A stretch of DNA of 64,000 nt from Bacteroidales bacterium. GTDB taxonomy: Bacteria; Bacteroidota; Bacteroidia; Bacteroidales; F082. Location: positions 1 to 64,000 of the forward strand of contig JAFYIE010000047.1 of NCBI GenBank assembly GCA_017538795.1, written 5' to 3'. Of the stretch, positions 8,788 through 16,116 are shown one piece after another. The notes under the pieces were generated by a model that saw only the letters and a program-made list of their open reading frames with translations, had not been told where the DNA came from and made no database searches. The translations under genes and the position numbers were made by a program. Every line of letters starts with the position of its first letter. Position 1 is the first letter of the stretch.

Positions 8788-9327
8788 TTATTCAATCATC
8801 TTCTTCAACACATCAATATCAACCTCATATTGTTTATCTGCAAGATATGCAAGCACTTCTTGAAGCTTAGCCACTTCGGGCGACTGACGCAGTGCTTTAC
8901 ATAATTTCAGTATTCTTGGATCTTTTTGTGTTGATACACTATCTTTTGTTAGTTCAATCAGTTCGGCAAGGTCTGAGGGCAAATCAAAATCCTCCATCTT
9001 CATACCAATAGCCTCAACATTTGCCTTAATGAAAGTCTCCATGGCTTTATGATCCTGCCCTATTTTTATTACATAATGATGCTTGCTTTTATGCTTCAAA
9101 AACGTCAGGTTATCCGTTTGGCCTATTACTTCAAACCCCTCTATATAAGAAAGCTTTCTTTTGTCATTATCTATTATTCCAACAGCAAATGCATCCTTGT
9201 ATTTTCCTCTCTCCATCTCCCTTGCCACCTCATTGCAGCTATGTTTATGATTTACATTGGCATCAAGCAATGAGCTAACAAATGTCGAGTCAATATAACA
9301 CTCCGGCATAATCTCATTATACTTCAT
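8788..9327 (-). CDS. Possible TOPRIM-like partner of the upstream ATPase
   Basis: I do not recognise the family by name. The 179 residues have PECYIDS (Glu9) near the start and GIIDNDKRK (Asp53, Asp55) after a strand. This is the E ... DxD spacing of TOPRIM metal sites, such as those of OLD-type nucleases and the AriB half of PARIS systems. The C-terminal 70 residues are helical. The start overlaps the end of the ATPase gene by 11 nt, so the two are translationally coupled. An HNH motif, expected for Septu PtuB, is absent. A two-gene ATPase/nuclease defence unit is a reasonable hypothesis, not a demonstrated one. Confidence 0.5.
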   Translation of the reverse strand: MKYNEIMPECYIDSTFVSSLLDANVNHKHSCNEVAREMERGKYKDAFAVGIIDNDKRKLSYIEGFEVIGQTDNLTFLKHKSKHHYVIKIGQDHKAMETFIKANVEAIGMKMEDFDLPSDLAELIELTKDSVSTQKDPRILKLCKALRQSPEVAKLQEVLAYLADKQYEVDIDVLKKMIE

Positions 9328-10489
9328 CGCCCAGCCTTTCTATATTAAAGAATGCGTCAACACCACCTTCAAACATATCCTGCACGTCGGCCTCTGTTGC
9401 AGTTTTAACCTCCGACCCATTCTCCGCAGAGCGAATATAGAACAAACCAAAATCATACTGTTCTCTTTCCAACAGGACATCCAGAATATATGGACTATGA
9501 GTAGATATAAAGAGTGTATTGCCGTTTTGTTGCTTAATCTGGTTCAGAAGCGTCTTCATCAATATCTGCTGTGTCGGAGGAAACAGATTCTCTTCCGGTT
9601 CTTCCAGGAAAACCTCACAATGATGTATTTTTGATATATTAAGGAAGTTTTTCACCAACCATTCTGTCATTTCCGGATTGGTTATAATTTTTTTCTCCAG
9701 ATTCGTATCTTGATTAATAGCTCCGTATTTAGGATTCTTTATAAATGCCTTTCCTATGTTATTCTCATAGTAATCTACGAGCAAGTCAGCAAGATTTTCC
9801 ATTTCCGACTTATGCTTCACCGAGTTGTCTTCTCGCTCGCGATACTTTTTGCTGTTGATATTTACTAAATGAATATATAAAGGAATAAGTGATTGCAAAC
9901 CGCTTGATACATTTGTAAATGGCAGAACCTGGCCATCTTTTGTCCTGACAAAGTCTGTATCATTGCTTTCATCATAATGATATACTACATCAAGGTTAAG
10001 AATGTCCTTATCAACAACTGTTTTCCTGGCATCCGCCCAGTCTGCCATAAAATCTTGGATATTTTCGGCAACCGACTTCACCTCAAACCAGTTGGGAATA
10101 ACGGCAACCAGATTTCTTTCAGCAGGTATATAACTTACCTTGGGGCGTTTATACTCCCATCTGTCATTTTTCCACTCATACGAGAAGCCGTGTTCATTGT
10201 CATAAGAGAATTTTATGAAATCCGACTCATATCCTATATATGTATTCTCGTGTATATATCCATTCAAGCGATGGAAGTTCACCAGTTCTTCCAAAAACAC
10301 ACCTTTCTTCTCAAAGCGCCGCGCATTCTGTTCGATAGCTATGCGTTTCTCAACCCACGTGCAAAAGCATGACACTTTCAGAACACAGCTCTTACCAATG
10401 CTTTGCTCACCAATAACAACGTTGATATCCTTAAGCAAGATATCAGCCTTAGTTATCGGCCCAAGGTCGCGTATTATTATTCTCTTCAT
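9317..10489 (-). CDS. ABC/AAA_15-type ATPase (OLD/RecF-like)
   Basis: The 390-residue protein keeps every ABC-ATPase element: Walker A GEQSIGKS (27-34), an ABC-signature-like SSGLQS (195-200), Walker B with catalytic acids VFLEEPEE (293-300), and the H-loop STHSPYI (His331). The region between Walker A and the signature is only about 160 residues, so there is no long SMC coiled coil. Such stand-alone ATPases (AAA_15/AAA_21, PF13175/PF13304) form the sensor half of OLD, Septu, PARIS and related systems. The small downstream gene overlaps its 3' end by 11 nt. The ATPase assignment is secure; the defence role rests on context. Confidence 0.85.
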   Translation of the reverse strand: MKRIIIRDLGPITKADILLKDINVVIGEQSIGKSCVLKVSCFCTWVEKRIAIEQNARRFEKKGVFLEELVNFHRLNGYIHENTYIGYESDFIKFSYDNEHGFSYEWKNDRWEYKRPKVSYIPAERNLVAVIPNWFEVKSVAENIQDFMADWADARKTVVDKDILNLDVVYHYDESNDTDFVRTKDGQVLPFTNVSSGLQSLIPLYIHLVNINSKKYREREDNSVKHKSEMENLADLLVDYYENNIGKAFIKNPKYGAINQDTNLEKKIITNPEMTEWLVKNFLNISKIHHCEVFLEEPEENLFPPTQQILMKTLLNQIKQQNGNTLFISTHSPYILDVLLEREQYDFGLFYIRSAENGSEVKTATEADVQDMFEGGVDAFFNIERLGDEV

Positions 10490-10528
10490 TTCACTTGAAT
10501 TTCAATTTTTAACATAAACTATGGCTCT

Positions 10529-10984
10529 TTATCCAACCGCCACCTTCACCACCACTTTCTTCACCACCTTCGGCTCATCGACACTCAACTGCGGCATGTG
10601 ACCGTCTTGAGGGAAGAAGATGGCGAAATATCCACCGCCAATCGTCATTGTTTGCGCCGCAACGCCCTCAGCAGCATAGAAAGCCGCATCCTTTTCTTCG
10701 CTATAAGGCTCCGTCTCAGTCAACTTTTCTATCGGCATACAAGCAATCCGCTCCTCACCCTTCAAAAGATACTGTATGTCGATATTCTTCCTATGCGCCT
10801 CGAAGCCAACCTCATTCTTCACCTTAGTTTCATATTCAGACACTATGGCTTTGACCCGAGGGGTGAGTTGGTAGGTGCCAGGGGCAATATCAGGAGATAG
10901 CTGGTGCAAGTAGGTCAAGCCGGCAGAGATATCAGGTGATAGATTTTTGTAAAGTGATATATTGGAGAGGTGGTCGAAGATCAT
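10529..10984 (-). CDS. YhcH/YjgK/YiaL family protein
   Basis: The 151-residue protein matches the DUF386 (YhcH/EbgC-like) cupin family. Markers are MIFDHLSNISLYKNLSP at the N-terminus, the FEAHRKNIDIQYLLKGEE block with the family His/Asp residues, and a C-terminal IFFPQDGHMPQLSV containing the second metal-ligand His. Relatives are linked to sialic acid or other sugar catabolism and to the beta chain of evolved beta-galactosidase; no substrate can be given here. The start codon abuts an AACGAAAAC-type repeat tract, and no catabolic partner gene is nearby. Confidence 0.88.
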   Translation of the reverse strand: MIFDHLSNISLYKNLSPDISAGLTYLHQLSPDIAPGTYQLTPRVKAIVSEYETKVKNEVGFEAHRKNIDIQYLLKGEERIACMPIEKLTETEPYSEEKDAAFYAAEGVAAQTMTIGGGYFAIFFPQDGHMPQLSVDEPKVVKKVVVKVAVG

Positions 10985-11064
10985 ATTATTAAACGAAAAC
11001 CATAACGAAAACGAAAACGATAACGAAAATTATTTAACATTAGCGATAACGATAACCAAAAACG
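10985..11064. repeat. AACGAAAAC/AACGATAAC repeat tract, 3' side of the four-helix-bundle gene
   Basis: About 80 nt built almost only of six-base units (AACGAA, AACGAT, AACCAT) between the YhcH start codon and the end of the four-helix-bundle gene. The same vocabulary recurs on the other side of that gene (11508-11640) and, in the opposite orientation, inside it (11161-11220). Confidence 0.85.
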
Positions 11065-11068
11065 AAAA

Positions 11069-11497
11069 CTATTTTTGTTCACGTCTTAGAGTACGGATCA
11101 GACCTGCGAGTTGTTTCTCAATTTCTTGTATTCCAACCAAAAGTTCTTCAAAACTAAAGCCGTTTTCGTTTTGGTTATTGTTTTGATTGTCGTTTTGGTT
11201 TTCGTTTTGGTTTTGGTTTTTTATATATCCTATTTTATTTGCTATCAGCAATTGAGTTTCTACTTCGTAGGCACTTCCCAATGCTGTGTCAAGAAATCGG
11301 GCGAAGTCGGCATTTGACGGCTTAGCAGAGCCTTCTGCTATGTTGCTGCTTATACTTACAACAGCTCTTTGCAATTGATCACATAGTCCCTTCTTTTCAA
11401 ACCAAGGCATCTTATCGGTCTGCTGATATATCTTGGTGCTATACTCAACTGCATCTTGCCACACTTTATAGTTCCTAAAATTTCGAGCTTTGTCCAT
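11069..11497 (-). CDS. Four-helix-bundle protein (S23 / 23S rRNA intervening-sequence type), repeat-expanded
   Basis: The 142-residue protein carries the family signature: NYKVWQDAVEYSTKIYQQTDKMPWFEKKGLCDQLQRA, then VSISSNIAEGSAKP, then FLDTALGSAYEVETQLLIA. Unusually, the last inter-helix loop holds an Asn/Gln/Glu-only run of about 20 residues (from about 95), encoded by the same six-base repeat that flanks the gene. Proteins of this family are encoded in spirochaete and other 23S rRNA intervening sequences, and a relative (Avd) serves diversity-generating retroelements. No reverse transcriptase is in the window. Repeats in inverted orientation on both sides could fold the transcript into a stem with this ORF in its loop. 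Confidence 0.85.
   Translation of the reverse strand: MDKARNFRNYKVWQDAVEYSTKIYQQTDKMPWFEKKGLCDQLQRAVVSISSNIAEGSAKPSNADFARFLDTALGSAYEVETQLLIANKIGYIKNQNQNENQNDNQNNNQNENGFSFEELLVGIQEIEKQLAGLIRTLRREQK
11161..11220 (-). repeat. In-frame hexamer repeat inside the four-helix-bundle gene
   Basis: The bases are TTTTGG/TTTTCG units on the plus strand. Translated on the minus strand they give alternating Asn-Gln and Asn-Glu/Asp pairs. The tract length is a multiple of three and lies in a loop before the last helix, so the frame is kept. Confidence 0.85.
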
Positions 11498-11507
11498 AAT
11501 GTTTTAA

Positions 11508-11640
11508 CGATAACGATAACGAAAACGAAAACTTTTTAACCATAACCATAACGATAACGAAAACTAAAAGCCAGGAGGGATTTGCAAGTCATCGTTTTGG
11601 TTTTCGTTTTGGTTTTCGTTTTGGTTTTCGTTTTGGTTTT
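11508..11640. repeat. Two hexamer-repeat tracts of opposite orientation, 5' side of the four-helix-bundle gene
   Basis: Bases 11508-11568 consist of AACGATAAC/AACGAAAAC/AACCATAAC units. After a 20-odd-nt unique spacer, 11592-11640 consists of the reverse-oriented TCGTTTTGGTTT units and runs straight into the lipocalin stop codon. The outer tract can base-pair with the tract on the far side of the gene (10985-11064). Confidence 0.8.
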
Positions 11641-12148
11641 ATTCCTGCTCTACCCAAATCAACTTTCCAACATCATATCCTCTTCTCGTGGCTTCAGTCA
11701 TAATCGTCTCCTTCACCTCATCTGAAATCTTCGGTGTTCTTGCCAAAATCCACAAATAACTATCATCACTGCCGCCAACCAAAACCCATTGATAATTTTC
11801 ATCTAAGAGCATGATTCTGTAGTCACCATAAAATGGACCAAAGAAAGAAACTCTTAATATTCTCGGATTATCCGTCAGCTTTGCCTTTCCTTTTGCTTCA
11901 CTCGGCTTGCCGTCTTTAATGCCAGTGTTCAGCACTGCAACCTTTCCATCTTCACGCAAAGAATAATTTGCCTTGCAATACTGAATTCCACGCTCGAATT
12001 TATGGTCAAAACGGGCTATTTCATACCAAGTTCCGAGATATTTATCAAGATTCAAATCGCCTGAAACCGAATTGTCAACCTTAGTCTGCGCCTTGCAGCC
12101 AGTGAAAAAGAAAAGACACATAATTAATAATGTTAGAAGTTTTTTCAT
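11639..12148 (-). CDS. Bacterial lipocalin (Blc-like lipoprotein)
   Basis: The 169-residue protein begins with a lipoprotein signal (MKKLLTLLIMCLFFFTGC, with Cys18 as the lipid-modified residue). It continues with the lipocalin first-strand motif YLGTWYEIARF (G39-T40-W41), a central FFGPFYGDYRIMLLD strand pair, and an ILARTP element close to the C-terminus. This matches Blc lipocalins, outer-membrane-anchored barrels that bind fatty acids or lysophospholipids and are often stress-induced. The stop codon is formed at the edge of a hexamer-repeat tract. The gene belongs to the accessory block inside the polysaccharide operon; no functional tie to its neighbours is visible. Confidence 0.9.
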   Translation of the reverse strand: MKKLLTLLIMCLFFFTGCKAQTKVDNSVSGDLNLDKYLGTWYEIARFDHKFERGIQYCKANYSLREDGKVAVLNTGIKDGKPSEAKGKAKLTDNPRILRVSFFGPFYGDYRIMLLDENYQWVLVGGSDDSYLWILARTPKISDEVKETIMTEATRRGYDVGKLIWVEQE

Positions 12149-12180
12149 AATCTTTTTATTTTTATTTGGATATTAATTAA

Positions 12181-12471
12181 CTACTCTTTTATGTTATATT
12201 TCTGCATATAGTCTCTGAGTCGCAGCGCTTGTTGTTTAGTAATCATTGTAAACACAAGGTTATTCTTCACTTTATCCATTCCCATCTCATCTATTATTCG
12301 ACCTATCGATACATTCAAAAAGATTGAAGGCATGGCTGTAACATCCGTCATGTCAATAACGACTTTTTCAGCCTTGTCAAATCCTTTTATAATCTGTGAA
12401 TAGAATAAATCGCCTGCATCCGGCAATAATGCCGTCGAGTTCATTATATCCTTTAATACTATTGTACACAT
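12181..12471 (-). CDS. STAS-like domain protein (DUF4325-like)
   Basis: The start is placed at ATG 12469-12471, four bases after the upstream stop; the longer frame begins with TTG and overlaps it. The 96 residues form a small alpha/beta unit: MCTIVLKDIM, then KVVIDMTDVTAMPSIFLNVSIG. The acidic strand followed by a Pro-Ser-Ile-Phe loop corresponds to the STAS-like DUF4325 pattern. Such proteins sit downstream of GHKL ATPases in many genomes and are thought to act like anti-sigma-antagonist pairs. The gene directly follows the HATPase gene here, so the two are a unit. The regulatory target is not evident. Confidence 0.72.
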   Translation of the reverse strand: MCTIVLKDIMNSTALLPDAGDLFYSQIIKGFDKAEKVVIDMTDVTAMPSIFLNVSIGRIIDEMGMDKVKNNLVFTMITKQQALRLRDYMQKYNIKE

Positions 12472-12475
12472 ATCC

Positions 12476-13372
12476 TTAATCAAAAAAGTCAAATTCAGTT
12501 ATTATTTCTTCATTTTCCATTTGAGATAAATCAATCTCATAGTAAATCAATGTGCCTGGATAAGACATGTCGCAATCAAACCCTTTAGTAACATTCTCGT
12601 GCTTATAAACCAATCCTGTGTGACTAAATATTCTCGCTTCTTTTGCCGGAGCAAGAATATTGCTTAATCCCATACCTTTATTTCTTGTTGTTGATTTTAT
12701 TGTAAAATTGTCTTCCAAGGCTTTAAGTATAGCATCTTTGTCTGTTGTTATACTTTTATCATAATCTCTAACCGATTTTGCAATCCCTATACCGAAATCG
12801 GAAATAGCTACATATAAAATGCTCGTTTCATCATCAAATTGTATCAAAGAAAACGCATTACCATCGGCATAAGCATGATCAAACACATTGTAATAAGCTT
12901 CAACAAGTCCGACACTAATTGCACTTAAATCTTTTTCTATAAAATAAGTTTGTTTTAGATATTTTTCAACCCTGGGAGCATATAAATCTTTACCTTCTTC
13001 TGTAATTCTCCATAAATTAAAGATACTGTCATACCCAGGAGCATCGACATGATCTTTTCCTCCTCGCCAATATTCAGAAAAGCCTAAATCATTATAGATA
13101 TAGCTAAACATTGCTTCATTTTGTTTTGACAGATGCACTTTTAGTCCAAGATTATTCAAGAAATGAATTAAACAAGCAAGTGTAACTAAATGAAAGGGCC
13201 TAATATCCTTAGGTATAATCGATGTGTCAAAATCAATCATTACATTTTGACCAGACAAATCGCCAATACTTTTTTGAAATTCATCATGAGTATCTGTGAT
13301 GATCTTTAGCCAATCGTTTCTATCTACATTTTGAAACATTATGGTCTTTTTATATCTTGTTAAGGAGCTCAT
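12476..13372 (-). CDS. HATPase_c (GHKL) ATP-binding protein
   Basis: The start is ATG 13370-13372 (298 residues); the preceding in-frame codon is GTG. The C-terminal half carries the GHKL nucleotide pocket: N box GLVEAYYNVFDHA, G1 box ISDFGIGIA and G2 box TRNKGMGLSNIL. There is no phospho-acceptor His domain, receiver or membrane segment, so this is not a classical histidine kinase. The N-terminal 130 residues are alpha/beta and may be a second STAS-like or PIN-like region. With the adjacent STAS-like gene, which starts 4 nt after its stop, it resembles kinase/antagonist switch pairs. What it controls is unknown. Confidence 0.78.
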   Translation of the reverse strand: MSSLTRYKKTIMFQNVDRNDWLKIITDTHDEFQKSIGDLSGQNVMIDFDTSIIPKDIRPFHLVTLACLIHFLNNLGLKVHLSKQNEAMFSYIYNDLGFSEYWRGGKDHVDAPGYDSIFNLWRITEEGKDLYAPRVEKYLKQTYFIEKDLSAISVGLVEAYYNVFDHAYADGNAFSLIQFDDETSILYVAISDFGIGIAKSVRDYDKSITTDKDAILKALEDNFTIKSTTRNKGMGLSNILAPAKEARIFSHTGLVYKHENVTKGFDCDMSYPGTLIYYEIDLSQMENEEIITEFDFFD

Positions 13373-13414
13373 CACAAATATCCTTTTAATTACCCTTCTT
13401 TATCTTCGACATTC

Positions 13415-13954
13415 TTAATAATTCTCCGCCTTTATCTCAAAAAACGACTGCGGATGGTCACACACTGGGCAAATCTGAGGGGCTTTCTTGCCGATGACGA
13501 TGTGACCGCAGTTGGAGCACTGCCACACTCTGTCGCCATCGCGAGAGAAAACGATGCCTTCCTTTATATTATTAAGAAGTTTGCGATAACGCTCTTCGTG
13601 CTCCTTCTCGATGGCAGCTACCATCTCAAACTTTCTGGCAATCTCGGTGAAACCTTCTTCGCGAGCCTCTTTCGCCATGCGGGCATACATATCAGTCCAC
13701 TCGAAGTTCTCGCCATCAGCGGCATCCTTCAGGTTGGTTTCTGTGTCAGGAACGGCGCCATCGTGCAAATACTTGAACCAAATCTTAGCATGCTCTTTTT
13801 CGTTGGCTGCAGTCTCCTCGAAAATCTTTGCAATCTGCTCATAGCCGTCCTTCTTAGCCTTCGAAGCAAAATAAGTGTATTTGTTGCGTGCCATGGATTC
13901 GCCAGCGAAGGCTTCCATGAGATTCTTTTCTGTTTTAGATCCTTTGAATTCCAT
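13415..13954 (-). CDS. rbr: Rubrerythrin
   Basis: The 179-residue protein has the two-domain rubrerythrin build. The erythrin-like four-helix domain carries diiron ligands Glu19 (FAGES), the EKEH pair (Glu52/His55), and Glu110 and Glu116 with His119 (second EKEH). The C-terminal rubredoxin-like domain has Cys146/Cys149 (CSNC) and Cys162/Cys165 (CPVC). It reduces hydrogen peroxide in the cytoplasm of anaerobes using electrons from rubredoxin or NADH donors, which fits an anaerobic Bacteroidales host. It lies between the HATPase pair and dehydrogenase-like copy B. Confidence 0.96.
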   Translation of the reverse strand: MEFKGSKTEKNLMEAFAGESMARNKYTYFASKAKKDGYEQIAKIFEETAANEKEHAKIWFKYLHDGAVPDTETNLKDAADGENFEWTDMYARMAKEAREEGFTEIARKFEMVAAIEKEHEERYRKLLNNIKEGIVFSRDGDRVWQCSNCGHIVIGKKAPQICPVCDHPQSFFEIKAENY

Positions 13955-13973
13955 AGTTTATCGTTTTTAATGT

Positions 13974-14729
13974 TTATATATGTTCTTCTTCACCTCTGAA
14001 ATGTACATTCAGTTCATGCAGATGCTCCAAAAGTGTTCCAAGAGGCGTGCCTTCTGTCATCTTAGCGAAAGCATTCACATCCTTCGGGAAACACTTGCCA
14101 CCATAGCCGAACTTGCCATCCGGACCTGGCACATATGTATGAGTATCACTGATATAGCCTGAAAGAAGCACTCCCGTATGCACCTTGCGCCAGTCGGCAC
14201 CCATCTTCTCACAATACTCACGACAAGCGTTAAAATAGGTAACTTTGTAAGCGCCAAACACGTTGTGCATGTATTTTGTGAGCTCGGCCTCCAATGGCGA
14301 CATAATAGTGAACTTTTTACCAACAAAAATCTTGCCAAGAAGCTCGTGAGCACCAGTAAACACCATCGTCTGCTTTTTGAAATCCTCGATATATGTACGC
14401 TCGGTAAGGAATTCCGGCATGTAATACACCTTATGACCCGTCTCTTTTGTGAGCATTTCGCTAGATCCCGGGAGAATGGTAGTGCGGACAAACACCGGCA
14501 CATCAGGCAAGTTTTTAATCAGTTGCTTCATCAGCGTCAGATCCTGCGAACCGTCGTCCTCAGTAGGAACATGAATCTGCAAAAACGCAATGTCGATATT
14601 GCTCAAATCGTCATTATATCCCTTCGGCGGGTCGCTTATAAACAACTTGCACTCCGGATTGTTGTGCTCCAACCAATCTTTCAACGCTCCACCCACGAAG
14701 CCACAACCGATAATTCCAACATTAATCAT
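13974..14729 (-). CDS. Short UDP-glucose/GDP-mannose dehydrogenase-like protein, copy B
   Basis: This is a 251-residue twin of the gene at 2167-2922, with the same N-terminal loop, Cys213 in [10 protein letters not shown] and the same early end without a UDP-binding domain. By eye about 230 of 251 residues agree (21 substitutions), while DNA identity in a sampled stretch is nearer 80%. The duplication, or import of a second allele, is therefore not recent and both copies have been under protein-level selection. Its ATG overlaps the rfbA stop by 4 nt, which makes this copy the one still joined to the sugar-nucleotide operon. It forms the upstream border of the accessory insert. Confidence 0.85.
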   Translation of the reverse strand: MINVGIIGCGFVGGALKDWLEHNNPECKLFISDPPKGYNDDLSNIDIAFLQIHVPTEDDGSQDLTLMKQLIKNLPDVPVFVRTTILPGSSEMLTKETGHKVYYMPEFLTERTYIEDFKKQTMVFTGAHELLGKIFVGKKFTIMSPLEAELTKYMHNVFGAYKVTYFNACREYCEKMGADWRKVHTGVLLSGYISDTHTYVPGPDGKFGYGGKCFPKDVNAFAKMTEGTPLGTLLEHLHELNVHFRGEEEHI

Positions 14730-15637
14730 TTTACAAACGTCTCCGAATTTATTTCGTTTTTCATTTCCTCAATCACCTTCAACAGATACTGCCCGTACTG
14801 ATTCTTCAGCATCGGCTGGGCAAGTTCGCGCATCTTTTCCTCGGTGATCCAGCCGTTGCGATAGGCGATGCCTTCCAAACAAGCTATCTTCAAACCTTGA
14901 CGTTTCTCGATAACCTCAACAAATGTTGATGCTTCAGATAATGAATCATGCGTACCTGTATCCAACCAAGCAAATCCGCGACCGAAAACTTGAACTTTCA
15001 ACTCGCCATCCTCCAAGAAACGCTGGTTTACAGTGGTGATTTCAAGTTCTCCTCGGGCCGATGGCTTAATACTCTTTGCAACTTCGACAACTTTATTCGG
15101 ATAGAAATACAAACCTACAACAGCGTAATTTGACTTCGGATTCTTAGGTTTCTCTTCAATACTCAAACAATTGCCTTGTTTATCAAACTCCGCTACGCCA
15201 TATCTTTCAGGATCTGACACCCAGTAGCCAAAAACTGTGGCTTTCTTATTATTTTCTGCCTCTTTCACTGCTTCTTTAAGCATCTTTGTCAAGCCGCTTC
15301 CGTGAAAGATATTATCGCCCAAAACCAAGCAGGCACTGTCGTTTCCAATGAATTTCTCACCGATGATGAATGCCTGCGCCAAACCATCAGGACTCGGCTG
15401 CTCGGCATACTCGAAATGCACTCCGTAATCGCTGCCATCTCCAAGAAGTCGCTTAAATCCTGGCAAATCAAACGGCGTCGAGATAATCAAAATATCTCTG
15501 ATTCCTGCCAGCATCAAAACCGAGATTGGATAATACACCATCGGCTTGTCGTAAATTGGCAAGAGCTGCTTGCTTACGCCCTTTGTTATCGGATATAAAC
15601 GAGTGCCGGAACCTCCAGCGAGAACTATACCTTTCAT
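14726..15637 (-). CDS. rfbA: Glucose-1-phosphate thymidylyltransferase (RmlA)
   Basis: The 303 residues match RmlA along their whole length: [20 protein letters not shown] at the N-terminus, [15 protein letters not shown] with the catalytic Lys region, [11 protein letters not shown] (metal-binding Asp), [19 protein letters not shown] and [12 protein letters not shown]. It joins dTTP and glucose-1-phosphate to make dTDP-glucose, the first step to dTDP-L-rhamnose. The other three enzymes (rfbC, rfbD, rfbB) lie about 27 kb away at 42.5-45.1 kb. It overlaps dehydrogenase-like copy B by 4 nt, and a repeat tract starts right at its ATG. Confidence 0.97.
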   Translation of the reverse strand: MKGIVLAGGSGTRLYPITKGVSKQLLPIYDKPMVYYPISVLMLAGIRDILIISTPFDLPGFKRLLGDGSDYGVHFEYAEQPSPDGLAQAFIIGEKFIGNDSACLVLGDNIFHGSGLTKMLKEAVKEAENNKKATVFGYWVSDPERYGVAEFDKQGNCLSIEEKPKNPKSNYAVVGLYFYPNKVVEVAKSIKPSARGELEITTVNQRFLEDGELKVQVFGRGFAWLDTGTHDSLSEASTFVEVIEKRQGLKIACLEGIAYRNGWITEEKMRELAQPMLKNQYGQYLLKVIEEMKNEINSETFVK

Positions 15638-15674
15638 TGAATTGATAATTGATAATTGAAAATTGATAATTAAA
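15638..15674. repeat. TTGATAATTG repeat, 3' flank of the second four-helix-bundle gene
   Basis: Four tandem copies of a GAATTGATAATT-like unit fill the gap between the rfbA start and the four-helix-bundle stop. The sequence is the inverted counterpart of the tract at 16062-16113, so the two can pair in the transcript. Confidence 0.8.
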
Positions 15675-15683
15675 CCTATTAAA

Positions 15684-16043
15684 TTATTTCTGGTTTTCTT
15701 TTATTGTTTTTATGATTGCTGTGAGCAACCTTATTAGTTCTGCACAATCTGAATCTAACGATTTATATATTTTATCATCTAAATATTCTGATGCATGTAA
15801 AAGATCAAGCCAATATGCAGTTTCGTCAGCTTCTTTAAGAGCTATGTTAAGCTTATTCAAGAAATCCATTCTTGACTGTGCATTTTTACTCTCTCTCGTA
15901 TTTGCTCCAATACTTGTTCCACATCTAAGCAACTGTTTAGACATTACATATTCCTTCTTATCATCATAAAGACCCTTGTAACATCTAATGATCTTAACAG
16001 CAAAATTTCTACTTTTCTCCTGTACTGTATTTCCCATAATCAT
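15684..16043 (-). CDS. Four-helix-bundle protein (S23 / 23S rRNA intervening-sequence type)
   Basis: The 119-residue protein has the family markers [36 protein letters not shown] and [22 protein letters not shown]. It belongs to the same family as the gene at 11069-11497 but to a different subfamily; there is no Asn/Gln run. It sits inside the ugd-rfbA operon, where it has no obvious biochemical role, and is enclosed by AT-rich tracts in inverted orientation. A second ATG two codons downstream is an equally possible start. The protein's fold is established for the family; its cellular task is not. Confidence 0.85.
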   Translation of the reverse strand: MIMGNTVQEKSRNFAVKIIRCYKGLYDDKKEYVMSKQLLRCGTSIGANTRESKNAQSRMDFLNKLNIALKEADETAYWLDLLHASEYLDDKIYKSLDSDCAELIRLLTAIIKTIKENQK

Positions 16044-16061
16044 CCATTATTATTAGGAAAA

Positions 16062-16113
16062 TTGTCAACTATCAATTGTCAATTATCAACTATCAATTGT
16101 CAATTATCAACTA
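16062..16113. repeat. TCAACTATCAATTGTCAATTA repeat, 5' flank of the second four-helix-bundle gene
   Basis: About two and a half tandem copies of a 20-nt phrase lie between the ugd stop and the four-helix-bundle ATG. Its reverse complement contains GATAATTGACAATTGATA, matching the tract at 15638-15674. Confidence 0.8.
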
Positions 16114-16116
16114 AAT

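Noticed and set aside
8788-10489. Septu system
   Set aside because: The ATPase would fit PtuA, but the partner has no HNH motif.
11069-16043. Diversity-generating retroelement (from the two four-helix-bundle genes)
   Set aside because: No reverse transcriptase, no variable/template repeat pair, and the repeats present are simple phrases.
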